DNA of 64,000 nucleotides from Bradyrhizobium sp. STM 3843 (GTDB lineage: Bacteria; Pseudomonadota; Alphaproteobacteria; Rhizobiales; Xanthobacteraceae): the NCBI RefSeq assembly GCF_000239815.1, contig NZ_CAFK01000010.1, forward strand, positions 1 through 64,000, given 5' to 3'. Shown in pieces: positions 62,492 through 64,000 of this stretch. Positions within the stretch are counted from its first letter, which is position 1. Every line of letters begins with the position of its first letter. The translations under genes were made by a program, and so were the position numbers. Under the pieces are notes generated by a model that was not told where the DNA came from, searched no databases, and saw nothing but the letters and a program-made list of their open reading frames with translations.

Positions 62492-62550
62492 GCCAATGCC
62501 CTCCCTGCGCGCCGCGGCCGCTCGGTCATTGGCCTGCTGCGAGGGCAATC

Positions 62551-62565
62551 TTAACTCACCATTAA
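62551..62565. promoter_or_regulatory. CtrA-type box (TTAA-N7-TTAA)
   Basis: TTAA at 62551-62554 and 62562-62565 with spacer CTCACCA, followed by CCAT as in the strong Caulobacter consensus TTAACCAT. It lies 77 bp before the lytic transglycosylase start. Confidence 0.65.
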
Positions 62566-62641
62566 CCATACCCGTCGCAGTTTGCCGGACATTTCCGGCG
62601 CGTTCGTCTGCCAAGATTCTCTGCGAAAAGCGGGTCACCTG

Positions 62642-63643
62642 ATGTCGGTCGACGCATCCAATTCCTCATCCACGGGAGTCCTCGATACGGTCCGGGCGCG
62701 GGTCGCCGGCGCCATCAAGCAGGCTGCCGATACGGTCGGCACCAGCTTCGAATATCTGTTGTCGACCGCGAAGATGGAGTCGGATTTCAATCCGAGCGCG
62801 GGCGCTTCGACCTCCTCGGCGCGCGGCCTGTACCAATTCATCGATCAGACCTGGCTCGGCACCGTGAAGGAGGCAGGTCCCCAGCTCGGCTACAGCGACT
62901 ATGCCGATGCCATCACCAAGACATCGTCGGGCGACTACACGGTCAGCGATCCCGCGATGCGCCAGTCGATCATGAAGCTGCGCGACGATCCGAAGGCGGC
63001 ATCCGCGATGGCTGCTGCATTGACCCAGTCCAACAGCTTCCAGCTCACCGGCATGATCGGCCGTCGGCCGAGCGATGCCGAGCTCTATATGGCCCATTTC
63101 ATGGGAGTCGGTGGGGCAGCCAGGCTGATCACCAGCGCGCAGGACAGCCCACAAGCCTCCGCTGCGCGGCTGTTTCCGAACGCCGCTGCCGCCAATCGCC
63201 CCATCTTCTACGACCACGACGGTCGCGCCCGCAGCGTGTCCGAAGTCTATTCGGTGCTGACCACCCGCTATTCCGGCGCGGCCAACTCGTCGACGACGCG
63301 GGGCGCGCTCGCGCTCTATGGGGGCTCGTCATCCAACCCTGGCGGCTCGAGCACGCTGCCGGCGACGGATACGGCGACCTTCCTGTCGATGTTCCCCGAC
63401 GTGCGCAACTCCGCGCCGGCCGCAACCACCATCGCTGATAATGCGAGCACGGGCAGCGCGTCCGCCGATCCGATGTTCCGCTCGCTGTTCCAGGTCGACG
63501 GTCAGTCGCCGCAGGTCGTGTCATCCTCGGTGCGCGAATTGTGGGGCACCTCGTCCGCTGCCAGCACCTCGCCGGCCGGGCAGGGCAGCGGCGCGCGCCC
63601 GCTTGATCTGTTCAGCGATCCAAACGGGACATTCTCCGGCTGA
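62642..63643 (+). CDS. Lytic transglycosylase (SLT)-like protein
   Basis: 333 residues from the ATG at 62642; the longer frame to 62582 lies in the CtrA box region. An SLT-like motif is at STAKMESDFNPSAGA then SARGLYQFIDQTWL (E of MESDFNP as catalytic Glu). The rest is Ser/Ala/Thr-rich with QTWLGTVKEAG. No clear Sec signal is seen. Cell-wall cutting in flagellar or division contexts is common. A perfect CtrA box 5' of it supports that. Confidence 0.85.
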   Translation: MSVDASNSSSTGVLDTVRARVAGAIKQAADTVGTSFEYLLSTAKMESDFNPSAGASTSSARGLYQFIDQTWLGTVKEAGPQLGYSDYADAITKTSSGDYTVSDPAMRQSIMKLRDDPKAASAMAAALTQSNSFQLTGMIGRRPSDAELYMAHFMGVGGAARLITSAQDSPQASAARLFPNAAAANRPIFYDHDGRARSVSEVYSVLTTRYSGAANSSTTRGALALYGGSSSNPGGSSTLPATDTATFLSMFPDVRNSAPAATTIADNASTGSASADPMFRSLFQVDGQSPQVVSSSVRELWGTSSAASTSPAGQGSGARPLDLFSDPNGTFSG

Positions 63644-63930
63644 CGCCCGCGAATCGGCCGCATCCCTCGTCATTTCGGCAGCTGAGTTTTCGCTGACGGC
63701 CTTGCGCTGCCCGGCGTACCAGGGTGCGCGAGCTCGTCGCCCTTTGCCCGTATTAGTGCGTAGAAGTGACGGTTTTCTGGTATTTTGGTACAGATAAATG
63801 TGGCTGATTTAACAAAACATCAATAATCCCAGTCACTTATGGTGAACGCTTTGTTAAGCGTCGTGGTTTATTTTCGGTGCTGTTGAGACCAGGTCGGTCT
63901 CATTGGACAGTTGCGTAAGCCGGAAAGACC
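63644..63930. promoter_or_regulatory. AT-rich promoter region before the DUF2336 gene
   Basis: About 290 bp. The 63790-63880 part is AT-rich and holds TGAA-N7-TTAA (63843-63857), one mismatch from a CtrA-type box. Confidence 0.35.
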
Positions 63931-64000
63931 ATGATCGTTCGGCAGTTTCTTAGTTGGGTTAGGACAGCACCCGCCGGTGAGCGGGCCGACGCCACCCGGG
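63931..64000 (+). CDS. DUF2336 family protein (5' end)
   Basis: Begins MIVRQFLSWVRTAPAGERAD and runs off the window. The ATG at 63931 has GGAAAGACC upstream. The opening is the characteristic N-terminus of alphaproteobacterial DUF2336 proteins, whose role is unknown. Only 23 residues are visible. Confidence 0.65.
   Translation, partial: MIVRQFLSWVRTAPAGERADATR

Overview
The window is GC-rich, densely packed alphaproteobacterial chromosome. The protein families point to a Bradyrhizobium-type organism in the Rhizobiales: a bacterial transglutaminase-like cysteine proteinase, DUF3126, the start of a DUF2336 protein, a CZB-domain chemoreceptor, tandem PilZ domains, PBP1a, and an alphaproteobacterial folE/hisI/YidD/NifU-like neighbourhood. 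Several CtrA-type sites (TTAA-N7-TTAA) and intergenic palindromes fit the same origin. I saw no transposase, phage, CRISPR array, rRNA or replication origin. One tRNA is present, Leu(UAA).

Layout. 0-7 kb: end of a peptide-type ABC binding protein, a soluble zinc-binding chemoreceptor, an ArsR/SRPBCC/GST operon, a small monooxygenase, tRNA-Leu, a lipoprotein, an FAD monooxygenase and a zinc-ribbon protein. 7-20 kb: mostly housekeeping and envelope genes (alpha/beta hydrolase, cysE, DUF3126, gamma-carbonic anhydrase, dienelactone hydrolase, transglutaminase-like protease, tandem PilZ) among many small secreted or membrane proteins. 20-28 kb: an RNase Z-like hydrolase, then an AraC regulator followed by a complete polyol/sugar ABC operon with its own dehydrogenase. 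28-40 kb: PAS_5 protein, a possible CtrA-linked small RNA, rhomboid protease, CBS protein, patatin, a secreted Pro-rich protein, a GGDEF-EAL enzyme, a repeat-rich gap, PBP1a and a beta-propeller protein.

40-47 kb looks accessory. A divergent AraC regulator, a Baeyer-Villiger-type monooxygenase and a serine esterase form a likely ketone-to-ester-to-acid module. The block is bracketed by two diverged copies of the same 125-bp sequence, the 3' end of the beta-propeller gene. Next to it a TetR repressor and an exported hydrolase flank a near-perfect 24-bp operator. 47-64 kb returns to housekeeping: nitroreductase, thrS with a repeat-encoded N-terminal tail, two ClpP-like periplasmic proteins, an MFS pump, an APC permease, yidD, a NifU-like scaffold, folE with a structured leader, hisI, a lytic transglycosylase behind a perfect CtrA box, and the start of a DUF2336 protein.

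The most interesting signals are: (1) three perfect TTAA-N7-TTAA boxes, one 5' of a non-coding stretch ending in a strong terminator; (2) 19 nt of perfect complementarity between that candidate RNA and the 3'UTR of the transglutaminase-like gene; (3) the duplicated-end accessory island; (4) a switch-like leader before folE; (5) a small gene resembling the RMF/CrpP fold. All functional calls come from reading the sequence; no database search was run.
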